A program made the translations under genes and the position numbers. Below are positions 1-7,304 of a stretch of DNA of 64,000 bases, in pieces. Source of the stretch: Terriglobia bacterium. GTDB lineage: Bacteria > Acidobacteriota > Terriglobia > Bryobacterales > Bryobacteraceae. Where the stretch lies: contig JAIQFS010000026.1 of assembly GCA_020073145.1 (NCBI GenBank), positions 1 through 64,000 of the forward strand, given 5' to 3'. Below the pieces are notes generated by a model, which had not been told where the DNA came from, did not search any database, and saw nothing but the letters and a program-made list of their open reading frames with translations. The number at the start of each line of letters is the position of its first letter. Position 1 is the stretch's first letter.

Positions 1-73
1 GATCCTCCGGCACCCGCTCCTCCAGTGATCCGTAGCTGAACAGTTCGTCTTGTTGGATGTCTTCGCCGCGCAT
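1..73 (-). mobile_element. N-terminus of an IS5/IS1182-type DDE transposase, cut by the window edge
   Basis: An ATG at 73 on the minus strand opens a frame that runs off the left edge. It begins MRGEDIQQDELFSY and continues with LEERVPED. This start is typical of the IS5/IS1182 group of DDE transposases, whose members begin MRG.D.QQ..(L/M)FSY...EERVP.DHPLR. Only 24 residues are visible, so catalytic residues and intactness cannot be judged. The frame differs from that of the small exported ORF just upstream at 99-290, which fits an insertion next to or into that gene. Confidence 0.7.
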
Positions 74-98
74 GCAGATAGGACGTCCGCAACATCCT

Positions 99-290
99 TC
101 AGGTCACTTGTTTCGGAGAGAATTTCAGCAGCCTGCTAAACTGCGCTGAGTCGTCGCCCGGTGTAACGCGCAGCCACGAGAGTGGCGACGGTTGCACGGT
201 GATTACCGGTTTCGGTTGTCCATACATCGGTGATCCTTCGAGTATGAGTATACAAAGCAACAACAACGTTGAGCACCACTTAGCACGCAT
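99..290 (-). pseudogene. Start of a small exported protein, probably truncated by the IS
   Basis: A strong Shine-Dalgarno (AGGAGG, six bases before the ATG at 290) precedes a 63-residue frame. The first 25 residues form a clear Sec signal peptide: MRAKW, a leucine-rich core, then a Gly-Gln end. The remaining residues resemble no family I know. After about residue 48 the frame crosses the putative IS end at 123-140, so the last 14 or so residues are probably IS sequence and the original C-terminus is lost. A genuine small secreted protein is possible but less likely. No function can be assigned. Confidence 0.45.
123..140. repeat. Probable terminus of the insertion sequence
   Basis: The plus strand reads TTTCAGCAGCCTGCTAAA here, about 50 bp upstream of the transposase start. 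I recall very similar TTTCAGCAGCCTG(C/T)TA ends from IS5/IS1182-type elements. The matching inverted repeat would lie beyond the left edge, so the boundary is inferred and not demonstrated. Confidence 0.4.
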
Positions 291-348
291 TCGTGCCTCC
301 TACATTCGGCAGGCTCAACCGCGTACATCCTTACGGCCCACCGAAAAC

Positions 349-983
349 CTAGTCCAGTTGCGCCATCGTGCGCAATTCGTCGGGATGGTCCCGAAAGTAT
401 TTCTCTCGCTCGTCCAGGACGAAATGCCCATCACGACCAAGCGGCATAATTTCAGGCTGGAGTTTCCCCTTCTCCAGCTTGCGCTCCAGCGCCCGCTACT
501 CGTGGCACAACAGAGCCGGCCACATCTCTTTTCCCGTCGCGGCAGGCGTGCTGAAAACTGGCGAGGAGAGTAGCGGCGCCGTGCACGCTCTGCAGGACCA
601 CAAAGTCCGCGTTGCAATGACCATGAGCGTCAAATTCCGGGTTTTGCATCTCGAAGGCCAGGTAGGTACCCGAGCCTGGGCCGCTCGAGCGGGCGTCCTG
701 ACTGGCTTGCAGGAACTCGGTGTACGAGCCGCCAGACGCGGCCAGGCGGAGAGAAACGCGCACTTCGGCTTCGCCGCTGCCGTCGGGAACGGGCACGCGA
801 GAAATCAGAGCGCCCCCAATTGGCGTCGGGCGCAGCGAGTCCGGCGCTGGCCGGCGCCAGCGCTCCGGCAGCCGTCCATTTCGAGTTGTCGAGGGAAGTG
901 AGATTATCGGACAAGTAGTAGTTTGGGCTCGCCCAGACGGGCGCAGCCAGTAGGACGATTGCAGCGACGCGCCCGGCCGTCAT
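349..983 (-). pseudogene. Decayed secreted protein gene with two homopolymer frameshifts and a stop
   Basis: The ATG at 983 overlaps the stop of an upstream small ORF (ATGA). Translation starts with a signal peptide (MTAGRVAAIVLLAAPVWA) followed by NYYLSDNLTSLDNSKWTAAG, which resembles secreted LamG/concanavalin-like proteins. The frame breaks at a run of five G near 815. Adding one G joins it to the frame that reads VPVPDGSGEAEVRVSL and continues to about 535. There, removing one A from an AAAA run joins it to a third frame reading EMWPALLCHE, a TAG at 496-498, then RALERKLEKGKL to a stop at 349-351. Three lesions make a pseudogene likely. The last part may be the tail of a different gene. 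Sequencing error at the homopolymers cannot be excluded. Confidence 0.55.
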
Positions 984-1192
984 GGCATCACCATCCCGAA
1001 CTTATCGAGATCGAAATCCTTGCGCTGCAGCTTCAGGGCGGCTTCGATATCAGCCCTGGCCGAACGGCCCTTCTCAAAGACGGTAATGGTTTTGTCATTG
1101 AGAATGGTTTGAAAGGCCGCGCAGTTGCGCGCCACGAACTCCACGACGGCCAGTTTTCTGGGATGGGGGAAAGGCCTCAGTGCGACCGGCAA
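980..1192 (-). CDS. Small hypothetical protein or remnant, translationally coupled to the decayed gene
   Basis: This 70-residue frame has only a TTG as possible start (1192), no clear ribosome-binding site, and an in-frame stop 11 codons further upstream. Its second half, ADIEAALKLQRKDFDLDKFG, looks protein-like, and its TGA overlaps the next ATG in an ATGA arrangement, which favours a real 3' end. It may be the C-terminal remnant of a larger gene. I recognise no family. The adjoining stretch 1205-1304 holds nothing I can identify. Confidence 0.3.
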   Translation of the reverse strand: MPVALRPFPHPRKLAVVEFVARNCAAFQTILNDKTITVFEKGRSARADIEAALKLQRKDFDLDKFGMVMP

Positions 1193-1304
1193 CCGGGAGG
1201 GTGATCGCGGGATGCGCCCGCGCCTTCACGTGCGGGGCTGAAAGACTCGCGAAGTTCCTGACCATGGGCTGGGCGGGCGAACCACCTGCCCCACAAGCCG
1301 GGCC

Positions 1305-2171
1305 CTACTCGTAATAGGCAGGCGCCTTTTTGAGTTTCAGGAACGTGGCGCGGTCATGCTCGATCCAGAGCTGCGCGCCGGATTTTTTCAAGAAGGCTTC
1401 CATGGCGGCCCGGCTGGCGAGCGATTGGTCATGGTTGAATTCAAAGGTTGGAGTCTTGTCGGTGAAGCGCTCTTCGGGGTAATGATAGAGGTCGCCCGCC
1501 ACCAGCAGCGGGCCGGTCTTCTTCAACTTCAGAAACAGCACCTGATGGCCGGGAGTGTGGCCGGGGGCGGACTTGATGATGACGCTGCCATCGCCGAAGA
1601 CGTCGAAGTCCTCGCCGTGCAGGAGCACGGTCTTGCTGTTCCTGAGGGCGCTGAAAGAAGCCTGCTGAATGATGCCGGCCGGCTTTTCGGCGAACATGGC
1701 GTCGCGCTCGGCCTGCTGGACAAGCCAGGTGGCGCCGGCGAAGTCGTTGGAATTGGCGGTGTGGTCGGAGTGGTAGTGGGAGTGGGCCAGGTAGGTGATG
1801 TCGGCCGGGGTGTAGCCGATGGCGGCCAGCTGAGACTTCAGGGTCCGGGTGACGGTAGAGATGCCTTGCGTGACCGGTGCGCCATCGGGCTGGAAGGCGC
1901 TATCGGGGATGACGCCGACGTCCCAGAGAAGAGTTCCCTTGGGGTGTGCAATCAAGTAGCAGGGCACGATAAAGTCGACGCCGGCGAGGTCTTCTTTCTT
2001 GAAATGGAAAATGGCTGGATCGAGGCCTTTGATGGAGCCGCAATCGAACACGTAGAGGCGGAGAGATTTCGGGGCCTTGGCTTGGGGCTGGGCGGCGGAC
2101 GGAACCGAAGCCGCGAAGGGCATCCACCCAAGGGCGGCGCCCAGGGAAGCCAGTAGTCGGCGTTTCGTCAC
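1305..2171 (-). CDS. Exported metallo-beta-lactamase-fold hydrolase (lactonase-like)
   Basis: A 288-residue zinc hydrolase. The GTG at 2171 is chosen because AAGGAG lies six bases before it; a longer frame would overlap the divergent gene. The N-terminus (MTKRRLLASLGAALG, then an Ala-rich stretch ending near residue 28) is a signal peptide with an Arg-Arg pair that could be Tat-dependent. The metal motif HSHYHSDH is at residues 130-137, followed by a GHTPGH histidine and GDLYH, the arrangement of N-acyl-homoserine lactonase-like members. It probably hydrolyses a lactone or ester in the periplasm. Quorum quenching is possible but unproven. It diverges from a nitroreductase gene across 49 bp. 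Confidence 0.85.
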   Translation of the reverse strand: MTKRRLLASLGAALGWMPFAASVPSAAQPQAKAPKSLRLYVFDCGSIKGLDPAIFHFKKEDLAGVDFIVPCYLIAHPKGTLLWDVGVIPDSAFQPDGAPVTQGISTVTRTLKSQLAAIGYTPADITYLAHSHYHSDHTANSNDFAGATWLVQQAERDAMFAEKPAGIIQQASFSALRNSKTVLLHGEDFDVFGDGSVIIKSAPGHTPGHQVLFLKLKKTGPLLVAGDLYHYPEERFTDKTPTFEFNHDQSLASRAAMEAFLKKSGAQLWIEHDRATFLKLKKAPAYYE

Positions 2172-2220
2172 GGGGAGCTCCTTCGCAAGAGAAACCTTGC
2201 TTATAAGATGGTAGGATACC

Positions 2221-2814
2221 ATGAGCTATCCATTGAGCGACGACGCCCAGGACCTTCTGTTCCGCACCGCGCGCACGCACCATGCCTGGCAAAACCGGCC
2301 GGTGAGCGACGAGCTGTTGCGCGGGCTGTATGACCTGATGAAGTGGGGACCGACGAGCGCCAACACGAGTCCGGCGCGCCTGGTGTTTCTGCGGACGGCG
2401 GAGGCCAAGCAGCGGCTGATGCCGGCGCTGGCGCCGGGAAATGTGGAGCAGACGCGGCAGGCGCCGGTGACGGCGATTGTGGCGTATGACTTGAGATTTT
2501 ACGACCAGCTCCCCAAACTGTTTCCGCACAATCCGGCGATGCGGGAGCGGTTCGCCAGCTCGGCGGCGGCGGCCGAGGTGACGGCGTTTCGGAACGCGAC
2601 ACTGCAGGGCGGGTATTTCCTGCTGGCGGCGCGGGCGGTGGGACTGGATTGCGGGCCCATGTCGGGTTTCGACAACGCCAAAGTGGATGCGGAATTCTTT
2701 CCGGGCGGCACCGTGAAGTCCAATTTCTTGTGCAATCTGGGCTACGGGGAGCCGGCAAAGCTGCTCGGCCGGCACGCGCGGCTGGATTTCGAAGAAGCCT
2801 GCCAGTTGCTGTAA
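2221..2814 (+). CDS. Nitroreductase-family protein, RutE/HadB-like
   Basis: This 197-residue cytoplasmic flavoprotein matches the FMN-dependent nitroreductase fold in the RutE (malonic semialdehyde reductase) branch. Visible family features are the N-terminal [14 protein letters not shown], the FMN-contacting [13 protein letters not shown] near residue 42, and the late [13 protein letters not shown] loop. RutE reduces malonic semialdehyde in pyrimidine catabolism, but no other rut genes are here, so the substrate is open. An AGGA precedes the ATG by about five bases. It diverges from the lactonase-like gene at 2171. Confidence 0.8.
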   Translation: MSYPLSDDAQDLLFRTARTHHAWQNRPVSDELLRGLYDLMKWGPTSANTSPARLVFLRTAEAKQRLMPALAPGNVEQTRQAPVTAIVAYDLRFYDQLPKLFPHNPAMRERFASSAAAAEVTAFRNATLQGGYFLLAARAVGLDCGPMSGFDNAKVDAEFFPGGTVKSNFLCNLGYGEPAKLLGRHARLDFEEACQLL

Positions 2815-2868
2815 AACGCACCGCTACACAATTCCTCCGGCGCGTCCGATAAGACACACGGCGGAGTT

Positions 2869-3771
2869 ATGTCGGAAGAGTTGCAGCCGAGCCAATACCG
2901 GGACATTCTGGAGAGCCTGCCGAACGGGATCTACGTGGTGAATCTGGACCGCAAGATTCTGTTTTGGAACGACGGGGCGGAGCGGATCAGCGGCCACTTG
3001 CGGCAGGATGTGATTGGGCGGTGCTGCCCGGAGGCACCGCTGAAGCATTGCGACCAGAACTACGTGAATCTGTGCGAATTGGGCTGTCCGCTGCATGAGA
3101 CTCTGAAAGACGGCCGGGCGCGGGAGGCCAACCTTTACTTGTGCCATAAGAACGGCCGCCACGTGCCGGTGCACATGCGGGTGGCGGCGATCCGTAACGA
3201 ACACGGGTCAATCATCGGGGCGGTGGAGAGTTTTGACGACGGGCACAAGGCGGCGGAAGCCGCGGCGGCGGCTCCGTCGAGCGGCGGCCCCCACCGGCCC
3301 TACGGGCTGACCGGGGTCTCGGATGCGGCGGGAGTGCGCGCGTTTCTGGAGAAGTGTGTGGCGACGTTCGCGGAACAGCATACCCCGTTCGGGGTATTGA
3401 GCCTGGCTCTCGACGACTTCGCGGCGTTCCGGAAGTCGCACGGAGGCCCGGCGGCGGAGCGCATCCTGCAAACCGTGGCCGAATCGCTGTCGCGAAACCT
3501 GCCGAAGCAGGATCTGATTGGGCAGTGGGATGAGGACCGGTTTGTGGCGGTTCTGGTGGACTGCCCGCCGGTGATGCTGGTCAAGGTGGCTGAGCGGTTG
3601 CGGCAGGTGGGCAATGCGGCGACGATTTCATGGTGGGGGGACCGTCTCTCGGTCCCGGTATCGGCAGGCGGAACCGCGGCGCGGGCCGAGGACACGGTCG
3701 AATCGCTGCTCGACCGGGCCGATCGGGCACTGCAGGCGAGTCGCGAATCCGGCGGCCTGACGATCTCTTGA
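2869..3771 (+). CDS. PAS sensor with a degenerate GGDEF domain
   Basis: A 300-residue soluble protein with GGAG before the ATG. Residues 8-125 form a PAS domain (SLPNGIYVVNLDRKILFWN). Its loop carries six cysteines (C52, C53, C61, C69, C73, C92), so it may bind a metal or sense redox state. An Ala-rich linker leads to a GGDEF-type domain (about 150-298). The signature position reads DEDRF at 221-225, so both glycines and the catalytic glutamate are lost, and diguanylate cyclase activity is unlikely. It lies 18 bp upstream of motA and is probably co-transcribed with motA-motB, which suggests a role in controlling the motor. Confidence 0.8.
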   Translation: MSEELQPSQYRDILESLPNGIYVVNLDRKILFWNDGAERISGHLRQDVIGRCCPEAPLKHCDQNYVNLCELGCPLHETLKDGRAREANLYLCHKNGRHVPVHMRVAAIRNEHGSIIGAVESFDDGHKAAEAAAAAPSSGGPHRPYGLTGVSDAAGVRAFLEKCVATFAEQHTPFGVLSLALDDFAAFRKSHGGPAAERILQTVAESLSRNLPKQDLIGQWDEDRFVAVLVDCPPVMLVKVAERLRQVGNAATISWWGDRLSVPVSAGGTAARAEDTVESLLDRADRALQASRESGGLTIS

Positions 3772-3789
3772 GGGAACGATAGAGTCACT

Positions 3790-4674
3790 ATGTTCGCAAT
3801 CATCGGCATTGTGGTGGTGTTCGGCGCGGTGGTCGGCGGGTACCTGATGGAAAAGGGACACCTGGGGGTACTGCTGCAGCCGGCCGAACTGTTGATCATC
3901 GCAGGAGCGGCCGCAGGCACGGTGCTGATTGCCAATCCACTGCACATCCTCAAAGAGATTCTGAAGGGAATTATTGGAGCTTTCGGAACCTCGCGGTTCA
4001 CGCAGGCGCGGTATCTGGAATCGCTCAAGATGCTGTACGAATTGTTCGATCAGGCGCGGCGCGGGGGGCTCGCGTCGCTGGAGGCGGAGGTGGACAACCC
4101 CGAAAAAGGGAAGACGTTCACGGCGCATCCGGCCATCCTGAAGGACCACCACGTGTGCGCGTTTATCTGCGACACGTTTCGGACGATGATGGTGGGGGGA
4201 ATGGAACCGTTCGATCTGGATCAGATGCTGGAATCGGATCTGGACGTGCACCACCATGACGCGACGGAGCCGGTGAGCGCGTTGACGACCACGGCCGATT
4301 CTCTGCCGGGCTTGGGAATCGTGGCGGCGGTACTGGGGGTGGTGATTACCATGGGGGCGTTGGGCGGCCCGCCGGAGCAGATCGGCGAGAAGGTGGCAGC
4401 GGCACTGGTGGGAACGTTTCTGGGCATTCTGCTGTGCTACGGGTTAGTGGGGCCGCTGGCGGCGAGCATGGGGAAGGAGGCGGACGCGGAGCGGGCCTAC
4501 CTGCAAGTGCTGCGGGTAGCGATGTCGGCCTTCAACAAAGGGATTCCTCCGATTCTGGCGGTGGAGGTGGGGCGGCGCGCGATCCCGGGACACGTCCGGC
4601 CGAAATTCCAGGAGGTAGAGTCAACCTGCCGCAACCGGGCCCCGCAGGCCCCGCCGGCCGAGGCCGCCGCCTGA
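3790..4674 (+). CDS. motA: Flagellar stator protein MotA
   Basis: A 294-residue inner-membrane protein of the normal length for MotA. The N-terminus (MFAIIGIVVVFGAVVGGYLMEKG) is the first membrane helix. A second follows near residues 33-50 and the last pair near 175-235, including LPGLGIVAAVLGVVITMG, which carries the conserved proline-glycine stretch before helix 3. With MotB it forms the ion channel that drives flagellar rotation. motB begins 18 bp downstream. No other flagellar gene is in the window, so the basal-body genes must be elsewhere. Confidence 0.93.
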   Translation: MFAIIGIVVVFGAVVGGYLMEKGHLGVLLQPAELLIIAGAAAGTVLIANPLHILKEILKGIIGAFGTSRFTQARYLESLKMLYELFDQARRGGLASLEAEVDNPEKGKTFTAHPAILKDHHVCAFICDTFRTMMVGGMEPFDLDQMLESDLDVHHHDATEPVSALTTTADSLPGLGIVAAVLGVVITMGALGGPPEQIGEKVAAALVGTFLGILLCYGLVGPLAASMGKEADAERAYLQVLRVAMSAFNKGIPPILAVEVGRRAIPGHVRPKFQEVESTCRNRAPQAPPAEAAA

Positions 4675-4692
4675 TGGCGGCGCCACTCTGCC

Positions 4693-5487
4693 ATGGCCGA
4701 TAAGCAGCCGATCATCATCAAGCGGAAGGTTTCGCACGGCGGCCATCACGGTGGAGCCTGGAAGGTGGCTTACGCCGACTTTGTCACAGCCATGATGGCG
4801 TTGTTTATCGTGTTGTGGCTGATGAACAGTTCCAAGCAAATTCAGGAGGCAGTGGGCGGCTATTTCAAGGATCCGACGGGCACCTCAAAGAAGGTGGGCA
4901 CGAATCTGGCGGGCGCGGCGGAGAACTTCGCCGTGACCAAAGACAACATGAAGCATCTCAAGGAGCAGCTGCAGAAGGCCATCCAACAGACGATCCATTT
5001 TGAGAAGCTCAAAGACCACATTGAAATGACAGTGACCTCGGAGGGGCTGCGGATCGAATTGCTGGAGGGAAAAAACGGCACCTTCTTCGAAAAGGGAGTG
5101 GCAAAACCCACGGGGGATGGAGAAGAGATTCTCATCAAGCTGGCGCAGGAACTGGGAGGCCTTCCGAACAAGGTAGCCATCGAGGGCCACACGGACGCCA
5201 AGCCGTACGTAGGCGCCGGCAGTTATGGAAACTGGGAGCTTTCGGCGGACCGGGCCAATTCCGCGAGGCGGCTGATGCAGGAAAACGGGCTGGGCCTGCA
5301 ACAGGTGACGCAAGTACGCGGTTACGCGGACCAGCGACTGCGCAAACCGGCCGATCCGGAAGACGCGTCCAACCGGCGGATTACGCTGATCGTGCAGCAC
5401 CTGGTGAAACCGGAGGCGGACGACGAGAAACCTGAGGGCGGGCCGGCCCCCAAAGCGCCCGGCACCAAGGCCGCGGGGCGCGGGTAG
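4693..5487 (+). CDS. motB: Flagellar stator protein MotB
   Basis: A 264-residue partner of MotA. One membrane helix (about residues 25-45) contains the ion-carrying aspartate D29 in YADFVTAMMALFIVLW. A linker leads to an OmpA/MotB peptidoglycan-binding domain (about 115-235) with IEGHTDAKPY and LSADRANSARR. The C-terminal tail is rich in Pro, Lys and Glu. It anchors the stator to peptidoglycan. The gene ends nine bases before the convergent aldolase gene. Confidence 0.93.
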   Translation: MADKQPIIIKRKVSHGGHHGGAWKVAYADFVTAMMALFIVLWLMNSSKQIQEAVGGYFKDPTGTSKKVGTNLAGAAENFAVTKDNMKHLKEQLQKAIQQTIHFEKLKDHIEMTVTSEGLRIELLEGKNGTFFEKGVAKPTGDGEEILIKLAQELGGLPNKVAIEGHTDAKPYVGAGSYGNWELSADRANSARRLMQENGLGLQQVTQVRGYADQRLRKPADPEDASNRRITLIVQHLVKPEADDEKPEGGPAPKAPGTKAAGRG

Positions 5488-5496
5488 CCCAGAGCC

Positions 5497-6390
5497 CTAT
5501 TTCTCGGTTCCCTCAATGGGCGCAACGCCGGGCCGCGCCGGAGCGCGTCCGCCCGGAGCGGGCGCGATTCCCAGGTTGACTTGAGCGCCGAGCCGCAGCA
5601 GCGCGGTCTCGCCCGGCGCCTGGAAGAAGGTGAAGCCGGGCTTGTCCTTCCAGGCCTGGGGACCGCCCAGCTTGACGCCGTGGGCCAGCACCACATCGTG
5701 GATTCTCTTCACCATAGCTTCGTACTCGGGATCGCCCTGGCGATGGCCGGAAAAATTGCCGAGATCGGTGCTGGCGGCGAAAATCATATCGATCCCGGGA
5801 ACCGAGGCGATCTTTTCTACGTTGTCCACGCCAATGGGAGTTTCGATCATGATCCCGACGAACATATTGTCATTGGCGGTGCGTCGATAGTCGTTTCCCC
5901 AGAGCTGGCCGTACTGGCCGCTGCCTTGACTGCGCCGGCCCTGCGGAGGATAGCGGGACCACTTCACCGCGGCCTCGGCCTTCTCGACGGTATCCACGGT
6001 GGGCACGATGATGCCGATCGCACCGATATCGGTGGCTTTTTGAATGTCGCTTTCGGTGGCGTCGGGGACGCGCACGAACGGCATGGCCGAGGCGCCCCGG
6101 CAGGCATAGATCATGTGCGCGACTTCCTCCCAGTTCAAGGGGCTGTGCTGCATCTCGATCCAGGTGAAATCGTAGCCGGCATTGGCCACGGCGCAATAAA
6201 TATTAGGATCGGGCGAACTGACGGTGATGCCGAAAATCTGCTTACCCTCCATCAGTTTCTGTTTGGCGGTGTTATACAGCCGGGCCTGGCCGCTGTTCTG
6301 GCCCGCGCGAGGATTCGGCTGCGCCAGCGCCATCCATCCGAGGCCGATCGCGCTCAGCGCGCCACAGACCGCAACGTGTTTTCGATTCAT
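5497..6390 (-). CDS. Exported HpcH/HpaI aldolase-family protein
   Basis: A 297-residue protein with GGAGG five bases before the ATG. The HpcH/HpaI fold is recognised from YDFTWIEMQHSPLNWEEV (general position of the metal and base residues), PFVRVPDATESDIQKATDIG, GIIVPTVDTVEKAEAAV and YPPQGRRSQG. Known members are class II aldolases cleaving 2-keto-3-deoxy acids such as 4-hydroxy-2-ketoheptanedioate. Unusually, the protein starts with a signal peptide (MNRKHVAVCGALSAIGLGW, cleavage near ALAQ), so it should act outside the cytoplasm. Substrate unknown. A Pro/Ala/Gly-rich tail follows the domain. Confidence 0.82.
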   Translation of the reverse strand: MNRKHVAVCGALSAIGLGWMALAQPNPRAGQNSGQARLYNTAKQKLMEGKQIFGITVSSPDPNIYCAVANAGYDFTWIEMQHSPLNWEEVAHMIYACRGASAMPFVRVPDATESDIQKATDIGAIGIIVPTVDTVEKAEAAVKWSRYPPQGRRSQGSGQYGQLWGNDYRRTANDNMFVGIMIETPIGVDNVEKIASVPGIDMIFAASTDLGNFSGHRQGDPEYEAMVKRIHDVVLAHGVKLGGPQAWKDKPGFTFFQAPGETALLRLGAQVNLGIAPAPGGRAPARPGVAPIEGTEK

Positions 6391-6527
6391 GAGGCCCTCC
6401 AGTTCCGGGTTGGAAAACGAATCTTCGCACGATCCCCCGCGGCGCGCAAGGGTCCGGGGGATCTGGAATCGCGGTTTGGCGGGCGCGTGCCGAAGCCGCG
6501 TTTGGGTCTGTACGATACTGGAGAACA

Positions 6528-7304
6528 GTGGACTATTCGCATGTCGCGGACAACTTGCGTGAATCGTTCCGGACGCTGGCGGCGGCCCGTGAGACAGGCG
6601 AGGTGCGCGAACTGCGTGGCGTCAGTATCGCGTCGGCAGGAGTCGTGTTTCAGATGTTCAACGCGGCCTTCCTGTCGGCGCCGGTTGCATCGGACGGAGA
6701 GCTGACGCAGCGAATCGCGCTGGCATCCCTCCACTTCGAGAAGCGTGGCCTGGAATGGGCGTATTGGGTGTGCGAGGACTGGCTGGAGACGCGCGTGCGC
6801 CCGCGCTCCCGAAAGCTATTTGACAAACACGGCCTGCGCCACTCGGTGGACCTTCCGGGCATGGTAACCGAGCAGCTTCTGCCTCCTACGCGCCGTCTGC
6901 CGCACTTCGAGGTGCAGCGGGTGTGCAGCGCAGCCACCCGCGACGCCTTTTGCTCCATCGGTTCGGTGTGTTTCAACGTACCTCTCTCCTGGTTCCGGCA
7001 GGTGTTTGAGCCACCGGGAGTCTGGGACCATTTCCAAGGGTACGTGGGCTATGCCGGAAGCGAGGCGGTATCCACGGCCGCCGTGGTCGTTGGGAACGGA
7101 GTCGCTGGAGTCTACAACGTGGCTACGACGCCAGGGCACCAGCGACAAGGTTACGGCGAAGCGATCGTGCGGCACGCCCTGGAGACGACCCGCCGCGAAC
7201 AGGGCATCGAGCGGAGTGTCCTGCAATCCACCAAGGCCGGATACGCGCTGTATGAGCGCATGGGATACCGGACCGTGACCAGCGTGGCCGTCTACTCCAG
7301 CTGA
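6528..7304 (+). CDS. GNAT-family N-acetyltransferase
   Basis: A 258-residue protein starting at a GTG with GGAG five bases upstream. The C-terminal third has the GNAT acetyl-CoA motif A, VATTPGHQRQGYGEAIVRHAL (quoted as VATTPGHQRQGYGEA), and motif B, ALYERMGYRTVTSVAVY. The first 150 residues resemble no family I can name and may form a second, degenerate GNAT half. Substrate unknown. Its 3' end overlaps the convergent hutH end by 13 bp. Confidence 0.8.
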   Translation: MDYSHVADNLRESFRTLAAARETGEVRELRGVSIASAGVVFQMFNAAFLSAPVASDGELTQRIALASLHFEKRGLEWAYWVCEDWLETRVRPRSRKLFDKHGLRHSVDLPGMVTEQLLPPTRRLPHFEVQRVCSAATRDAFCSIGSVCFNVPLSWFRQVFEPPGVWDHFQGYVGYAGSEAVSTAAVVVGNGVAGVYNVATTPGHQRQGYGEAIVRHALETTRREQGIERSVLQSTKAGYALYERMGYRTVTSVAVYSS

